Below are positions 41,141 to 52,124 of a stretch of DNA of 64,000 nt, piece after piece. Each line of letters starts with the position of its first letter. Position 1 is the first letter of the stretch. This DNA comes from Nipponacmea schrenckii (taxonomy: Eukaryota; Mollusca; Gastropoda; Lottiidae): positions 11,408,001 through 11,472,000 of the forward strand of contig CM060202.1 of NCBI GenBank assembly GCA_030562195.1. The letters run 5' to 3'. Both the position numbers and the translations under genes were made by a program. The notes below the pieces were generated by a model. The model was not told where the DNA came from. It saw nothing but the letters and a program-made list of their open reading frames with translations, and searched no databases.

Positions 41141-44100
41141 GCGTTTTTGCTCGGCAACTTTGGGGTCGTGGGTTCGAATCCCAGTCAAAGAATTTTTGAA
41201 AATTCTTTTTTTTTTTCAAGTCTACCACGGTCTTTTCTATTAGTTTAAGTATACAAAACAGGTCAGTATAAAACAGTAAGCCTGAAAAAAGCTAACCCTA
41301 ATTGCCTTTGCCATATTTTAACCCACTATGAGCCACTCGCCAAAAGGGTATAACATGTTTTGGGGTCCATTTTAAGCTCCTGTGGCATTTTGTTCGCAGC
41401 GAATTTGTGTTGAGAAGATGCGCAACGAAGTGCCCTTTCATTTGGTATGCGGAAACCATATCTTTGAGCAAGCCTTGACCCTTTCCTGAGCTAACCCTAA
41501 TTTGCTTTCTGAAAATGGCAGTTAACCCCAGGATTAACCCTAGGGTTAAGGCTAGCTAACCCCAAGTCGTAACCCTAGGTCTGCGTGGCCCTATGGTCTG
41601 CGTTTTTGCTCGGCAACTTTGGGGTCGTGGGTTCGAATCCCAGTCAAAGAATTTTTGAAAATTCTTTTTTTTTCAAGTCGACCACGGTCTTTTCTATTAT
41701 TTTAAGTGTACAAAACAGGTCTGTTTAAAAAAGTAAGCCTAAAAAAAGCTAACCCTAATTGCCTTTGTCATATTTTAACCCACTATGAGCCACTCGCCAA
41801 AAGGGTATAACATGTTTTGGGGTCCATTTTAAGCTCCTGAGGCATTTTGTTCGCAACGAATTTGTGTGGAGAAGATGAGCAACGAAGTGCCCTTTCATTT
41901 GGTATGCGGAAACCATATCTTTGAGCAAGACTTGACCCTTTCCTGAGCTAACCCTAATTTGCTTTCTGAAAATGGCAGTTAACCCCAGGATTAACCCTAG
42001 GGTTAACCCTAGCTAACCCCAAGTCTTAATCCTAAGTCTGCGTGGCCCTGTGGTTTGCGTTCTTGCCCGGCAACTTTGGGGTCGTGGGTTCGAATCCCAG
42101 TGAAAGAATTTTTGAAAATTCTTTTTTTTTTCAAGTCTAGCACTGTCTTTCTATTAGTTTTAGTATACAAAACAGGTCAGTAAAAAACAGTAAGCCTGAA
42201 AAAAGCTAACCCTAATTGCCTTTGCCATATTTTAACCCACTATGAGCCACTCGCCAGAAGGGTATAACATGTTTTGGGGGCCATTTTAAGCTCCTGTGGT
42301 AATTTGTTCCCAGCGAATTTGTGTTGAGAAGATGAGCAACGAAGTGCCCTTTCATTTGGTATGCGGAAACCATATCTTTGAGCAAGCCTTGACCCTTTCC
42401 TGAGCTAACCCTAATTTGCTTTCTGAAAATGGCAGTTAACCCCAGGATTAACCCTAGGGTTAACCCTAGCTAACCCCAAGTCTTAATCCTAAGTCTGCGT
42501 GGCCCTGTGGTTTGCGTTCTTGCCCGGCAACTTTGCGGTCGTGGGTTCGAATCCCAGTGAAAGAATTTTTGAAAATTCTTTTTTTTTTCAAGTCTAGCAC
42601 TGTCTTTCTATTAGTTTAAGTATACAAAACAGGTCAGTATAAAACAGTAAGCCTGAAAAAAGCTAACCCTAATTGCCTTTGCCATATTTTAACCCACTAT
42701 GAGCCACTCGCCAGAAGGGTATAACATGTTTTGGGGGCCATTTTAAGCTCCTGTGGTAATTTGTTCCCAGCGAATTTGTGTTGAGAAGATGAGCAACGAA
42801 GTGCCCTTTCATTTGGTATGCGGAAACCATATCTTTGAGCAAGCCTTGACCCTTTCCTGAGCTAACCCTAATTTGCTTTCTGAAAATGGCAGTTAACCCC
42901 AGGATTAACCCTAGGGTTAACCCTAGCTAACCCCAAGTCGTAACCCTAGGTCTGCGTGGCCCTATGGTCTGCGTTTTTGCTCGGCAACTTTGGGGTCGTG
43001 GGTTCGAATCCCAGTCAAAGAATTTTTGAAAATTCTTTTTTTTTTCAAGTCTAGCACTGTCTTTTCTATTAGTTTAAGTATACAAAACAGGTCAGTATAA
43101 AACAGTAAGCCTAAAAAAAGCTAACCCTAATTGCCTTTGTCATATTTTAACCCACTATGAGCCACTCGCCAAAAGGGTATAACATGTTTTGGGGTCCATT
43201 TTAAGCTCCTGAGGCATTTTGTTCCCAGCGAATTTGTGTTGAGAAGATGAGCAACGAAGTGCCCTTTCATTTGGTATGCGGAAACCATATCTTTGAGCAA
43301 GCCTTGACCCTTTCCTGAGCTAACCCTAATTTGCTTTCTGAAAATGGCAGTTAACCCCAGGATTAACCCTAGGGTTAAGCCTAGCTAACCCCAAGTCGTA
43401 ACCCTAGGTCTGCGTGGCCCTATGGTCTGCGTTTTTGCTCGGCAACTTTGGGGTCGTGGGTTCGAATCCCAGTCAAAGAATTTTTGAAAATTCTTTTTTT
43501 TTTCAAGTCTACCACGGTCTTTTCTATTAGTTTAAGTATACAAAACAGGTCAGTATAAAACAGTAAGCCTAAAAAAAGCTAACCCTAATTGCCTTTGTCA
43601 TATTTTAACCCACTATGAGCCACTCGCCAAAAGGGTATAACATGTTTTGGGGTCCATTTTAAGCTCCTGAGGCATTTTGTTCGCAACGAATTTGTGTGGA
43701 GAAGATGCGCAACGACGTGCCCTTTCATTTGGTATGCGGAAACCATATCTTTGAGCAAGCCTTGACCCTTTCCTGAGCTAACCCTAATTTGCTTTCTGAA
43801 AATGGCAGTTAACCCCAGGATTAACCCTAGGGTTAACCCTAGCTAACCCCAAGTCGTAACCCTAGGTCTGCGTGGCCCTATGGTCTGCGTTTTTGCTCGG
43901 CAACTTTGGGGTCGTGGGTTCGAATCCCAGTCAAAGAATTTTTGAAAATTCTTTTTTTTTTCAAGTCTAGCACTGTCTTTCTATCTTTCTATTAGTTTAA
44001 GTATACAAAACAGGTCTGTTTAAAAAAGTAAGCCTAAAAAAAGCTAACCCTAATTGCCTTTGTCATATTTTAACCCACTATGAGCCACTCGCCAAAAGGG

Positions 44101-44964
44101 TATAACATGTTTTGGGGTCCATTTTAAGCTCCTGAGGCATTTTGTTCCCAGCGAATTTGTGTTGAGAAGATGAGCAACGAAGTGCCCTTTCATTTGGTAT
44201 GCGGAAACCATATCTTTGAGCAAGCCTTGACCCTTTCCTGAGCTAACCCTAATTTGCTTTCTGAAAATGGCAGTTAACCCCAGGATTAACCCTAGGGTTA
44301 ACCCTAGCTAACCCCAAGTCTTAATCCTAAGTCTGCGTGGCCCTGTGGTCTGCGTTTTTGCTCGGCAACTTTGGGGTCGTGGGTTCGAATCCCAGTGAAA
44401 GAATTTTTGAAAATTCTTTTTTTTTTCAAGTCTAGCACTGTCTTTCTATTAGTTTAAGTATACAAAACAGGTCAGTATAAAACAGTAAGCCTGAAAAAAG
44501 CTAACCCTAATTGCCTTTGCCATATTTTAACCCACTATGAGCCACTCGCCAGAAGGGTATAGCATGTTTTGGGGGCCATTTTAAGCTCCTGTGGTAATTT
44601 GTTCCCAGCGAATTTGTGTTGAGAAGATGAGCAACGAAGTGCCCTTTCATTTGGTATGCGGAAACCATATCTTTGAGCAAGCCTTGACCCTTTCCTGAGC
44701 TAACCCTAATTTGCTTTCTGAAAATGGCAGTTAACCCCAGGATTAACCCTAGGGTTAACCCTAGCTAACCCCAAGTCTTAATCCCAAGTCTGCGTGGCCC
44801 TGTGGTTTGCGTTCTTGCCCGGCAACTTTGGGGTCGTGGGTTCGAATCCCAGTGAAAGAATTTTTGAAAATTCTTTTTTTTTTCAAGTCTAGCACTGTCT
44901 TTTCTATTAGTTTAAGTATACAAAACAGGTCAGTATAAAACAGTAAGCCTGAAAAAAGCTAACC
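41141..44964 (+). repeat. tRNA-headed satellite array, block 4
   Basis: About eight and a half monomers (B boxes near 41171, 41631, 42088, 42544, 43003, 43459, 43918, 44384, 44840). The array ends abruptly at aaagctaacc, followed by unrelated sequence. Confidence 0.92.
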
Positions 44965-45040
44965 TATACGTGGCACAGATATTTCAGTATTGACTCAGAA
45001 ATATGTATATATATATATATAGTAATCTTATAATAATATA

Positions 45041-45192
45041 ACTGCGCAGTAGTGTATTGACGTAATAAAGGAATATCATTCCTCTGAGACTGCGCAGTAG
45101 TGTATTGACGTAATAAAGGAATATCATTCCTCTGAGACTGCGCAGTAGTGTATTGACGTAATAAAGGAATATCATTCCTCTGAGACTGCGCT
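45041..45192. repeat. 48-bp tandem repeat, three copies plus partial
   Basis: Units start at 45041, 45089 and 45137 with a partial fourth at 45185. Each begins actgcgcagtagtgtattga and contains ggaatatcattcc, itself a short inverted repeat. The full copies look identical. Confidence 0.95.
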
Positions 45193-45384
45193 TGGGTTGA
45201 ATTTCATTATTACATTTTATTTATTTATTTATTTATTTGAAAACCTGTCATCATCTTGGATTGTATCTACATTAATAATAATTTATGATAATGTTGTATT
45301 GATTATGAACCTTTGAATTTATTTATACTTGTAATAAAATTCTTTTGTTTGTATTTCTTTTATCAAATCTATTGTATTAAAAAT

Positions 45385-45505
45385 ATGGGATTGATTTTAA
45401 AGCATGAAAAGGAAAAATTCAATTACACTGGAGATGGTTTCTTCTCTGGATTGATGTCCCTTATACCAAAGGTTACATCCTTTGTAACTAAAAAACAAAG
45501 ACCTT
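45385..45505 (+). CDS. N-terminal fragment of unidentified protein, cut by assembly gap
   Basis: Forty codons from an ATG at 45385 into the N-run. The peptide starts MGLILKHEKEKFNYTGDGFF and continues SGLMSLIPKVTSF and KK. A charged start followed by a Gly-containing amphipathic stretch is reminiscent of small membrane-active minor proteins seen in Polinton/Maverick-type elements. The resemblance is loose and unproven. The remainder lies in the 500-N gap and does not reappear on the far side. It could equally be a chance frame. Confidence 0.25.
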
Positions 45506-46005
45506 NNNNNNNNNNNNNNNNNNNNNNNNNNNNNNNNNNNNNNNNNNNNNNNNNNNNNNNNNNNNNNNNNNNNNNNNNNNNNNNNNNNNNNNNNNNNNNN
45601 NNNNNNNNNNNNNNNNNNNNNNNNNNNNNNNNNNNNNNNNNNNNNNNNNNNNNNNNNNNNNNNNNNNNNNNNNNNNNNNNNNNNNNNNNNNNNNNNNNNN
45701 NNNNNNNNNNNNNNNNNNNNNNNNNNNNNNNNNNNNNNNNNNNNNNNNNNNNNNNNNNNNNNNNNNNNNNNNNNNNNNNNNNNNNNNNNNNNNNNNNNNN
45801 NNNNNNNNNNNNNNNNNNNNNNNNNNNNNNNNNNNNNNNNNNNNNNNNNNNNNNNNNNNNNNNNNNNNNNNNNNNNNNNNNNNNNNNNNNNNNNNNNNNN
45901 NNNNNNNNNNNNNNNNNNNNNNNNNNNNNNNNNNNNNNNNNNNNNNNNNNNNNNNNNNNNNNNNNNNNNNNNNNNNNNNNNNNNNNNNNNNNNNNNNNNN
46001 NNNNN
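45506..46005. other. Assembly gap (500 N)
   Basis: Exactly 500 Ns, probably a fixed-size placeholder. Orientation of the satellite flips across it, from plus before to minus after. Confidence 0.99.
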
Positions 46006-47087
46006 GGGCTAAAATATGGCAAAGGCAATTAGGGTTAGCTTTTTTCAGGCTTACTTTTTTAAACAGACCTGTTTTGTATACTTAAACTAATAGAAAAGAC
46101 AGTGCTAGACTTGAATAAAAAAAGAATTTTCAAAAATTCTTTGACTGGGATTCGAACCCACGACCCCAAAGTTGCCGAGCAAAAACGCAGACCATAGGGC
46201 CACGCAGACCTAGGGTTACGACTTGGGGTTAGCTAGGGTTATGGTTTCCGCATACCAAATGAAAGGGCACTTCGTGGCGCATCTTCTCGACACAAATTCG
46301 TTGGGAACTAAATGCCACAGGAGCTTAAAATGGACCCCAAAACATGTTATACCCTTTTGGCGAGTGGCTCATAGTGGGTTAAAATATGACAAAGGCAATT
46401 AGGGTTAGCTTTTTTTAGGCTTACTTTTTTAAACAGACCTGTTTTGTACACTTAAACTAATAGAAAAGACAGTGCTAGACTTGAAAAAAAAAGAATTTTA
46501 AAAAATTCTTTCACTGGGATTCGAACTTCGTTGCGCATCTCCTCCACACAAATTCGTTGCGAACAAAATGCCTCAGGAGCTTAAAATGGACCCCAAAACA
46601 TGTTATACCCTTTTGGCGAGTGGCTCATAGTGGGTTAAAATATGACAAAGGCAATTAGGGTTAGCTTTTTTTAGGCTTACTTTTTTAAACAGACCTGTTT
46701 TGTACACTTAAAATAATAGAAAAGACCGTGGTAGACTTGAAAAAAAAAGAATTTTCAAAAATTCTTTGACTGGGATTCGAACCCACGACCCCAAAGTTGC
46801 CGAGCAAAAACGCAGACCATAGGGCCACGCAGACCTAGGGTTACGACTTGGGGTTAGCTAGGGTTAACCCTAGGGTTAATCCTGGGGTTAACTGCCATTT
46901 TAAGAAAGCAAATTAGGGTTAGCTCAGGACAGGGTCAAGGCTTGTTCAGAGATATGGTTTCTGCATATCAAACGAAAGGGCACGTCGTTGCGCATCTTCT
47001 CCACACAAATTCGTTGCGAACAAAATGCCTCAGGAGCTTAAAATGGACCCCAAAACATGTCATACCCTTCTGGCGAGTGGCTCATAG
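46006..47087 (-). repeat. tRNA-headed satellite, inverted block (left palindrome arm)
   Basis: Two to three truncated monomers in minus orientation. Internal deletions join ggttagctagggtt to atggtttccgcatacc, and gggattcgaa to cttcgttgcgcatc. The same two deletions occur, mirrored, in the plus-strand block at 49298-50370, so the two are arms of one palindrome. Confidence 0.88.
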
Positions 47088-47365
47088 TGTTAGAAAATGC
47101 ACCCAAATTTATTTTCTATTATCATTAACCTTTTAGCGAAAACTCGGTCGCCTTAAAATCTGTTCTCTGCCACCCTTTGTGTGGTCAGAATATATCAAAT
47201 CCTTATCATGAAGTATTAATGGTCTTTTCTACTATATTTAATGGATCCGTCAACTTATCAGTAACCAGATGGGACTGTAATGTCTATACTATTAGTAGAA
47301 TTAAATTAATCAACTTAAAACAATAAGAAACAAATTACTTTTATTAGGCAGACAATAGATATGAA
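47088..47365 (+). repeat. Partial LTR (first ~278 bp), inverted copy
   Basis: Reads TGTTAGAAAATGCACCC through ggcagacaatagatatgaa, the reverse complement of 49020-49297. It ends at the inversion breakpoint next to the truncated protease region. Confidence 0.8.
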
Positions 47366-47732
47366 CGTTTTTGTCTATCAGGAAATCCCTGCCCAAGATT
47401 AAGTTCCTGTTCATTGTTGATACTACATAGAATTTATGGTTTACTTTTTTTACCACCTAATCGAAAATAAAATTCTGCACTACCATCGATTTCTATATTT
47501 TGACCATTAACTGATTGTAGCGAAATACCGTCTTTCTTTAACTTAGGTTTATATTTCAAAGCTTGGTAGACCCGTCTGTGCATTAAACAAACTTCTGCTC
47601 CGGTGTCTACCAAACTTCGATATGAACGTTTTTCTAAATTTATCAAACATGAACTAGGGTTACCAGCCAAGTTTATATGATATCTTTTAATATTTTCACT
47701 CTCCTTGCTGGCTGTTTTACAAGGAGAGTCTT
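47366..47732 (-). pseudogene. Retroelement aspartic protease region (-1 frame, truncated)
   Basis: In the -1 frame relative to gag, the frame continues through a spacer into SYRSLVDTGAEVCLMHRRVY, with the catalytic D-T-G. It reaches an apparent stop at 47434 caused by a 1-nt shift in an A-run. In the shifted frame the protease's C-terminal landmark NLILGRDFL is still readable up to the palindrome breakpoint at 47366. Reverse transcriptase, RNase H and integrase are absent. Normal expression would need the frameshift signal at 47698-47742. The fragment is truncated and not functional as it stands. Confidence 0.75.
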
Positions 47733-47742
47733 TTAGTTTCCC
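47698..47742 (-). promoter_or_regulatory. Predicted -1 ribosomal frameshift signal (gag to pro)
   Basis: On the minus strand the heptamer G GGA AAC (47742-47736) sits in the gag frame directly before the gag stop TAA. A 6-nt spacer TAAAAG is followed by a 10-bp perfect stem, ACTCTCCTTG pairing with CAAGGAGAGT, around a 12-nt loop. This matches the X-XXY-YYZ plus downstream structure rule, and protease lies in exactly the -1 frame. Confidence 0.8.
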
Positions 47743-48593
47743 TGACCAAAATAATTATTATGTCTATCATTATTATTAGTTGCTTTAGACGTACAATCTC
47801 TTTTAATATGACCTTTACGTCCGCAATTCCAACAAGAGTAATCTTTAGAACTATTAAGTGCATTAATTTGTCTTGACCTACAATATTTAGCTAAGTGACC
47901 GTATTTATGGCATATTCTACATTTCTTAGGCCTGATATGATCGACCTCCATCGGTGTGTGTGGATGCTCTACATAGCTCTCATCACGATCACGGACATTT
48001 TTACCTATGCGCAAATCAAATCGTTGTCTTAGATTTTGTTCGGCCATTGCCGCGTTAACAGCATCCTGAAGAGTTTTTGGATCTTGGCGCATAATTCTTA
48101 GTTTTAGATAATCTTGTTTTAAACCGTCTATAAAAAATCCAATAAGTTGTCTTTCGGTTTCCGGCGACGTCGGACCGGTATATGCCTCTGCGGCTAGTAA
48201 CAACAGACGTTCACCAAAACACTGTACATTTTCATCTTTGTTTTGACGAATTTTCCGAAGCAACGTTAAGGCATGTAAAGGATCTGTTACTTCGCTAAAT
48301 CGTGCCGTTAGTTCGTGTTTTAATCCTATATAATCCGCATCCGGGTTGGCCTCCAAGTAACGTTTGATAAAACTACTCACTACACCTCTTGAAGTTTGAT
48401 AGGCAATGAATTTCATACGTTCATTTCCAACGTTTGCTAAAACAGAATACTTTTCAATTTGCTTGATCCAGTCGCGAAATTTCTTTGGATCGCCTAGAAA
48501 GGGTTCTACTATGGTGTGTATACTTTGGGTTGTGACACTGTCTGACAAGTGTCTTATTTGAACCGAGAGGGTTTTAAAAAATTCTTCTCCCAT
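47733..48593 (-). CDS. LTR retroelement Gag polyprotein
   Basis: From ATG 48593 to TAA 47733, 286 aa. The N-terminal two-thirds is a capsid-like helical region (includes VEPFLGDPKKFRDWIKQIEK). It is followed by two zinc knuckles of CX2CX4HX4C type, CRICHKYGHLAKYC and CWNCGRKGHIKRDC, which bind element RNA. The frame also extends seven codons upstream to a TTG, but the ATG is preferred. About 113 nt of leader separates it from the primer-binding site TGGTGCCGTGACCAGGAT at 48706-48689. Protease follows in the -1 frame. The layout fits a Ty3/gypsy-like (Metaviridae) element; BEL/Pao cannot be excluded without RT. The gag frame is intact but its element is truncated. Confidence 0.85.
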   Translation of the reverse strand: MGEEFFKTLSVQIRHLSDSVTTQSIHTIVEPFLGDPKKFRDWIKQIEKYSVLANVGNERMKFIAYQTSRGVVSSFIKRYLEANPDADYIGLKHELTARFSEVTDPLHALTLLRKIRQNKDENVQCFGERLLLLAAEAYTGPTSPETERQLIGFFIDGLKQDYLKLRIMRQDPKTLQDAVNAAMAEQNLRQRFDLRIGKNVRDRDESYVEHPHTPMEVDHIRPKKCRICHKYGHLAKYCRSRQINALNSSKDYSCWNCGRKGHIKRDCTSKATNNNDRHNNYFGQGN

Positions 48594-48708
48594 ATTTGAA
48601 GCAATGAATATCAAGAAAAATTACTTACAATTAGGGTAGAGCTTGGCACGTTGTGTATTCCCTTCGATATTGATTTCAGCAATCAAAAATCCTGGTCACG
48701 GCACCAAT

Positions 48709-49297
48709 TAAAAGCTAGATGTTGGACAACAATGCTTTTAAGTATGATCGTCCTCTTGATGTAAAGTTAAGTAAATAAGTTCTTCTTGAAATATATGGTT
48801 TATTTCTGTAGTGTGGTTGGTATACAGGATATTCCTTGCCTCTCACTGTTAGACGAAAGTTCTAATTCTATGACCTGAGTAGTCCGGTAGCCGCGGAACA
48901 AACTGAGACAAAAAAGTTTGTCTTTAGATTTTTATGAATACACTTCCAGTGAGAGGCATTACAATTCAATTATAGGTTGATAAATGTATATGGGTTAGTT
49001 AAGGTCGTCACGTAGACAATTCATATCTATTGTCTGCCTAATAAAAGTAATTTGTTTCTTATTGTTTTAAGTTGATTAATTTAATTCTACTAATAGTATA
49101 GACATTACAGTCCCATCTGGTTACTGATAAGTTGACGGATCCATTAAATATAGTAGAAAAGACCATTAATACTTCATGATAAGGATTTGATATATTCTGA
49201 CCACACAAAGGGTGGCAGAGAACAGATTTTAAGGCGACCGAGTTTTCGCTAAAAGGTTAATGATAATAGAAAATAAATTTGGGTGCATTTTCTAACA
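48709..49297 (-). repeat. 5' LTR of the gag-pro element
   Basis: On the minus strand it starts TGTTAGAAAATGCACCC at 49297. It runs to just before the primer-binding site at 48706; the 3' border is uncertain by a few bases. Length is about 585-590 bp. The first 278 bp are repeated inverted at 47088-47365. No direct partner LTR lies in this window. Confidence 0.7.
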
Positions 49298-52124
49298 CTA
49301 TGAGCCACTCGCCAGAAGGGTATGACATGATTTGGGGGCCATTTTAAGCTCCTGTGGTAGTTTGTTCCCAACGAATTTGTGTCGAGAAGATGCGCAACGA
49401 AGTGCCCTTTCGTTTGATATGCAGAAACCATATCTCTGAACAAGCCTTGACCCTGTCCTGAGCTAACCCTAATTTGCTTTCTTAAAATGGCAGTTAACCC
49501 CAGGATTAACCCTAGGGTTAACCCTAGCTAACCCCAAGTCTTAACGCTAAGTCTGCGTGGCCCTGTGGCTTGCGTTCATGCCCGGCAACTTTGGGGTCGT
49601 GGGTTCGAATCCCAGTCAAAGAATTTTTGAAAATTCTTTTTTTTTCAAGTCTACCACGGTCTTTTCTATTATTTTAAGTGTACAAAACAGGTCTGTTTAA
49701 AAAAGTAAGCCTAAAAAAAGCTAACCCTAATTGCCTTTGCCATATTTTAACCCACTATGAGCCACTCGCCAGAAGGGTATGACATGTTTTGGGGGCCATT
49801 TTAAGCTCCTGTGGTAGTTTGTTCCCAACGAATTTGTGTCCAGGAGATGCGCAACGAAGTTCGAATCCCAGTGAAAGAATTTTTTAAAATTCTTTTTTTT
49901 TCAAGTCTAGCACTGTCTTTCTATTAGTTTAAGTATACAAAACAGGTCAGTATAAAAAAGTAAGCCTGAAAAAAGCTAACCCTAATTGCCTTTGCCATAT
50001 TTTAACCCACTATGAGCCACTCGCCAGAAGGGTATGACATGTTTTGGGGGCCATTTTAAGCTCCTGTGGTAGTTCCCAACGAATTTGTGTCGAGAAGATG
50101 CGCCACGAAGTGCCCTTTCATTTGGTATGCGGAAACCATAACCCTAGCTAACCCCAAGTCTTAACGCTAAGTCTGTGTGGCCCTGTGGCTTGCGTTCATG
50201 CCCGGCAACTTTGGGGTCGTGGGTTCGAATCCCAGTGAAAGAATTTTTGAAAATTCTTTTTTTATTCAAGTCTAGCACTGTCTTTCTATTAGTTTAAGTA
50301 TACAAAACAGGTCAGTATAAAAAAGTAAGCCTGAAAAAAGCTAACCCTAATTGCCTTTGCCATATTTTAGCCCACTATGGGCCACTCGCCAGAAGGGTAT
50401 AACATGTTTTGGGGGCCATTTTAAGCTCCTGTGGTAGTTTGTTCCCAACGAATTTGTGTCGAGAAGATGCGCAACGAAGTGCCCTTTCATTTGGTATGCG
50501 GAAACAATATCTTTGAGCAAGCCTTGACCCTTTCCTGAGCTAACCCTAATTTGCTTTCTTAAAATGGCAGTTAACCCCAGGATTTACCCTAGGGTTAACC
50601 CTAGCTAACCCCAAGTCTTAACGCTAAGTCTGCGTGGCCCTGTGGCTTGCGTTCATGCCCGGCAACTTTGGGATCGTGGGTTCGAATCCCAGTGAAAGAA
50701 TTTTTGAAAATTCTTTTTTTTTTCTCAAGTCTAGCACTGTCTTTCTATTAGTTTAAGTATACAAAACAGGTCAGTATAAAAAAGTAAACCTGAAAAAAGC
50801 TAACCCTAATTGCGTTTGCCATATTTTAACCCACTATGAGCCACTCGCCAGAAGGGTATGACATGTTTTGGGGGCCACTTTAAGCTCCTGTGGTAGTTTG
50901 TTCCCAACGAATTTGTGTCGAGAAGATGCGCAACGAAGTGCCCTTTCATTTGGTATGCGGAAACCATATCTTTGAGCAAGCCTTGACCCTTTCCTGAGCT
51001 AACCCTAATTTGCTTTCCTAAAATGGCAGTTAACCCCAGGATTAACCCTAGGGTTAACCCTAGCTAACCCCAAGTCTTAACGCTAAGTCTGCGTGGCCCT
51101 GCGGCTTGCGTTCATGCCCGGCTACTTTGGGGTCGTGAGTTCGAATCCCAGTGAAAGAATTTTTGAAAATTCTTTTTTTTTCAAGTCTAGCACTGTCTTT
51201 CTATTAGTTTAAGTATACAAAACAGGTCAGTATAAAAAAGTAAGCCTGAAGAAAACTAACCCTAATTGCCTTTGCCATATTATTTTAACCCACTATGAGC
51301 CACTCGCCAGAAGGGTATGACATGTTTTGGGGGTCATTTTAAGCTCCTGTGGTAGTTTGTTCCCAACGAATTTGTGTCGAGAAGCTGCGCAACGAAGTGC
51401 CCTTTCATTTGGTATGCGGAAACCATATCTTTGAGCAAGCCTTGACCCTTTCCTGAGCTAACCCTAATTTGCTTTCTTAAAATGGCAGTTAACCCCAGGA
51501 TTAACCCTAGGGTTAACCTTAGCTAACCCCAAGTCTTAACGCTAAGTCTGCGTGGCCCTGTGGCTTGCCATCATGCCCGGCAACTTCGGGGTCGTGGGTT
51601 CGATTCCCAGTGAAAGAATTTTTGAAAATTCTTTTTTTTTTCAAGTCTAGCACTGTCTTTCTATTAGTTTAAGTATACAAAACAGGTCAGTATAAAAAAG
51701 TAAGCCTGAAGAAAGCTAACCCTAATTGCCTTTGCCATATTATTTTAACCCACTATGAGCCACTCGCCAGAAGGGTATGACATGTTTTGGGGGCCATTTT
51801 AAGCTCCTGTGGTAGTTTGTTCCCAACGAATTTGTGTCGAGAAGATGCGCAACGAAGTGCCCTTTCATTTGGTATGCGGAAACCATATCTTTGAGCAAGC
51901 CTTGACCCTTTCCTGAGCTAACCCTAATTTGCTTTCTTAAAATGGCAGTTAACCCCAGGATTAACCCTAGGGTTAACCCTAGCTAACCCCAAGTCTTAAC
52001 GCTAAGTCTGCTTGGCTCTGTGGTTTGCGTTCATGCCCGGCAACTTTGGGGTCGTGGGTTCGAATCCCGGTGAAATAATTTTTGAAAATTCTTTTTTTTT
52101 TCAAGTCTATCACTGTCTTTCTAT
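49298..52124 (+). repeat. tRNA-headed satellite array, block 5
   Basis: About six monomers in plus orientation (B boxes near 49602, 49858, 50224, 50684, 51141, 51600, 52060). They have their own variants (gcttgcgttcatgcccgg, cttaacgctaagtctg). The first two monomers carry the deletions mirrored in the left arm. The array is broken by the second LINE's 3' end. Confidence 0.9.

Larger units (their letters stand above)
46006..50370. repeat. Palindrome: ~1.36-kb inverted arms around the gag-pro fragment
   Basis: The left arm 46006-47365 and right arm 49020-50370 are reverse complements across satellite and LTR start. They share unusual internal deletions, but individual positions diverge. The spacer 47366-49019 holds the rest of the LTR, the primer-binding site, gag and truncated protease. 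The left arm starts directly at the assembly gap. Confidence 0.85.

Noticed and set aside
44984..45175. Minus-strand frame with repeated MIFLYYVNTLLRSLRG
   Set aside because: It only reflects translation of the three 48-bp tandem repeats, whose length is divisible by three.
47088..49297. DIRS-like element with inverted terminal repeats
   Set aside because: A PBS directly beside the longer LTR copy, a gag-protease pair and satellite shared by both arms fit an LTR element caught in an inverted duplication better. No tyrosine recombinase is seen.
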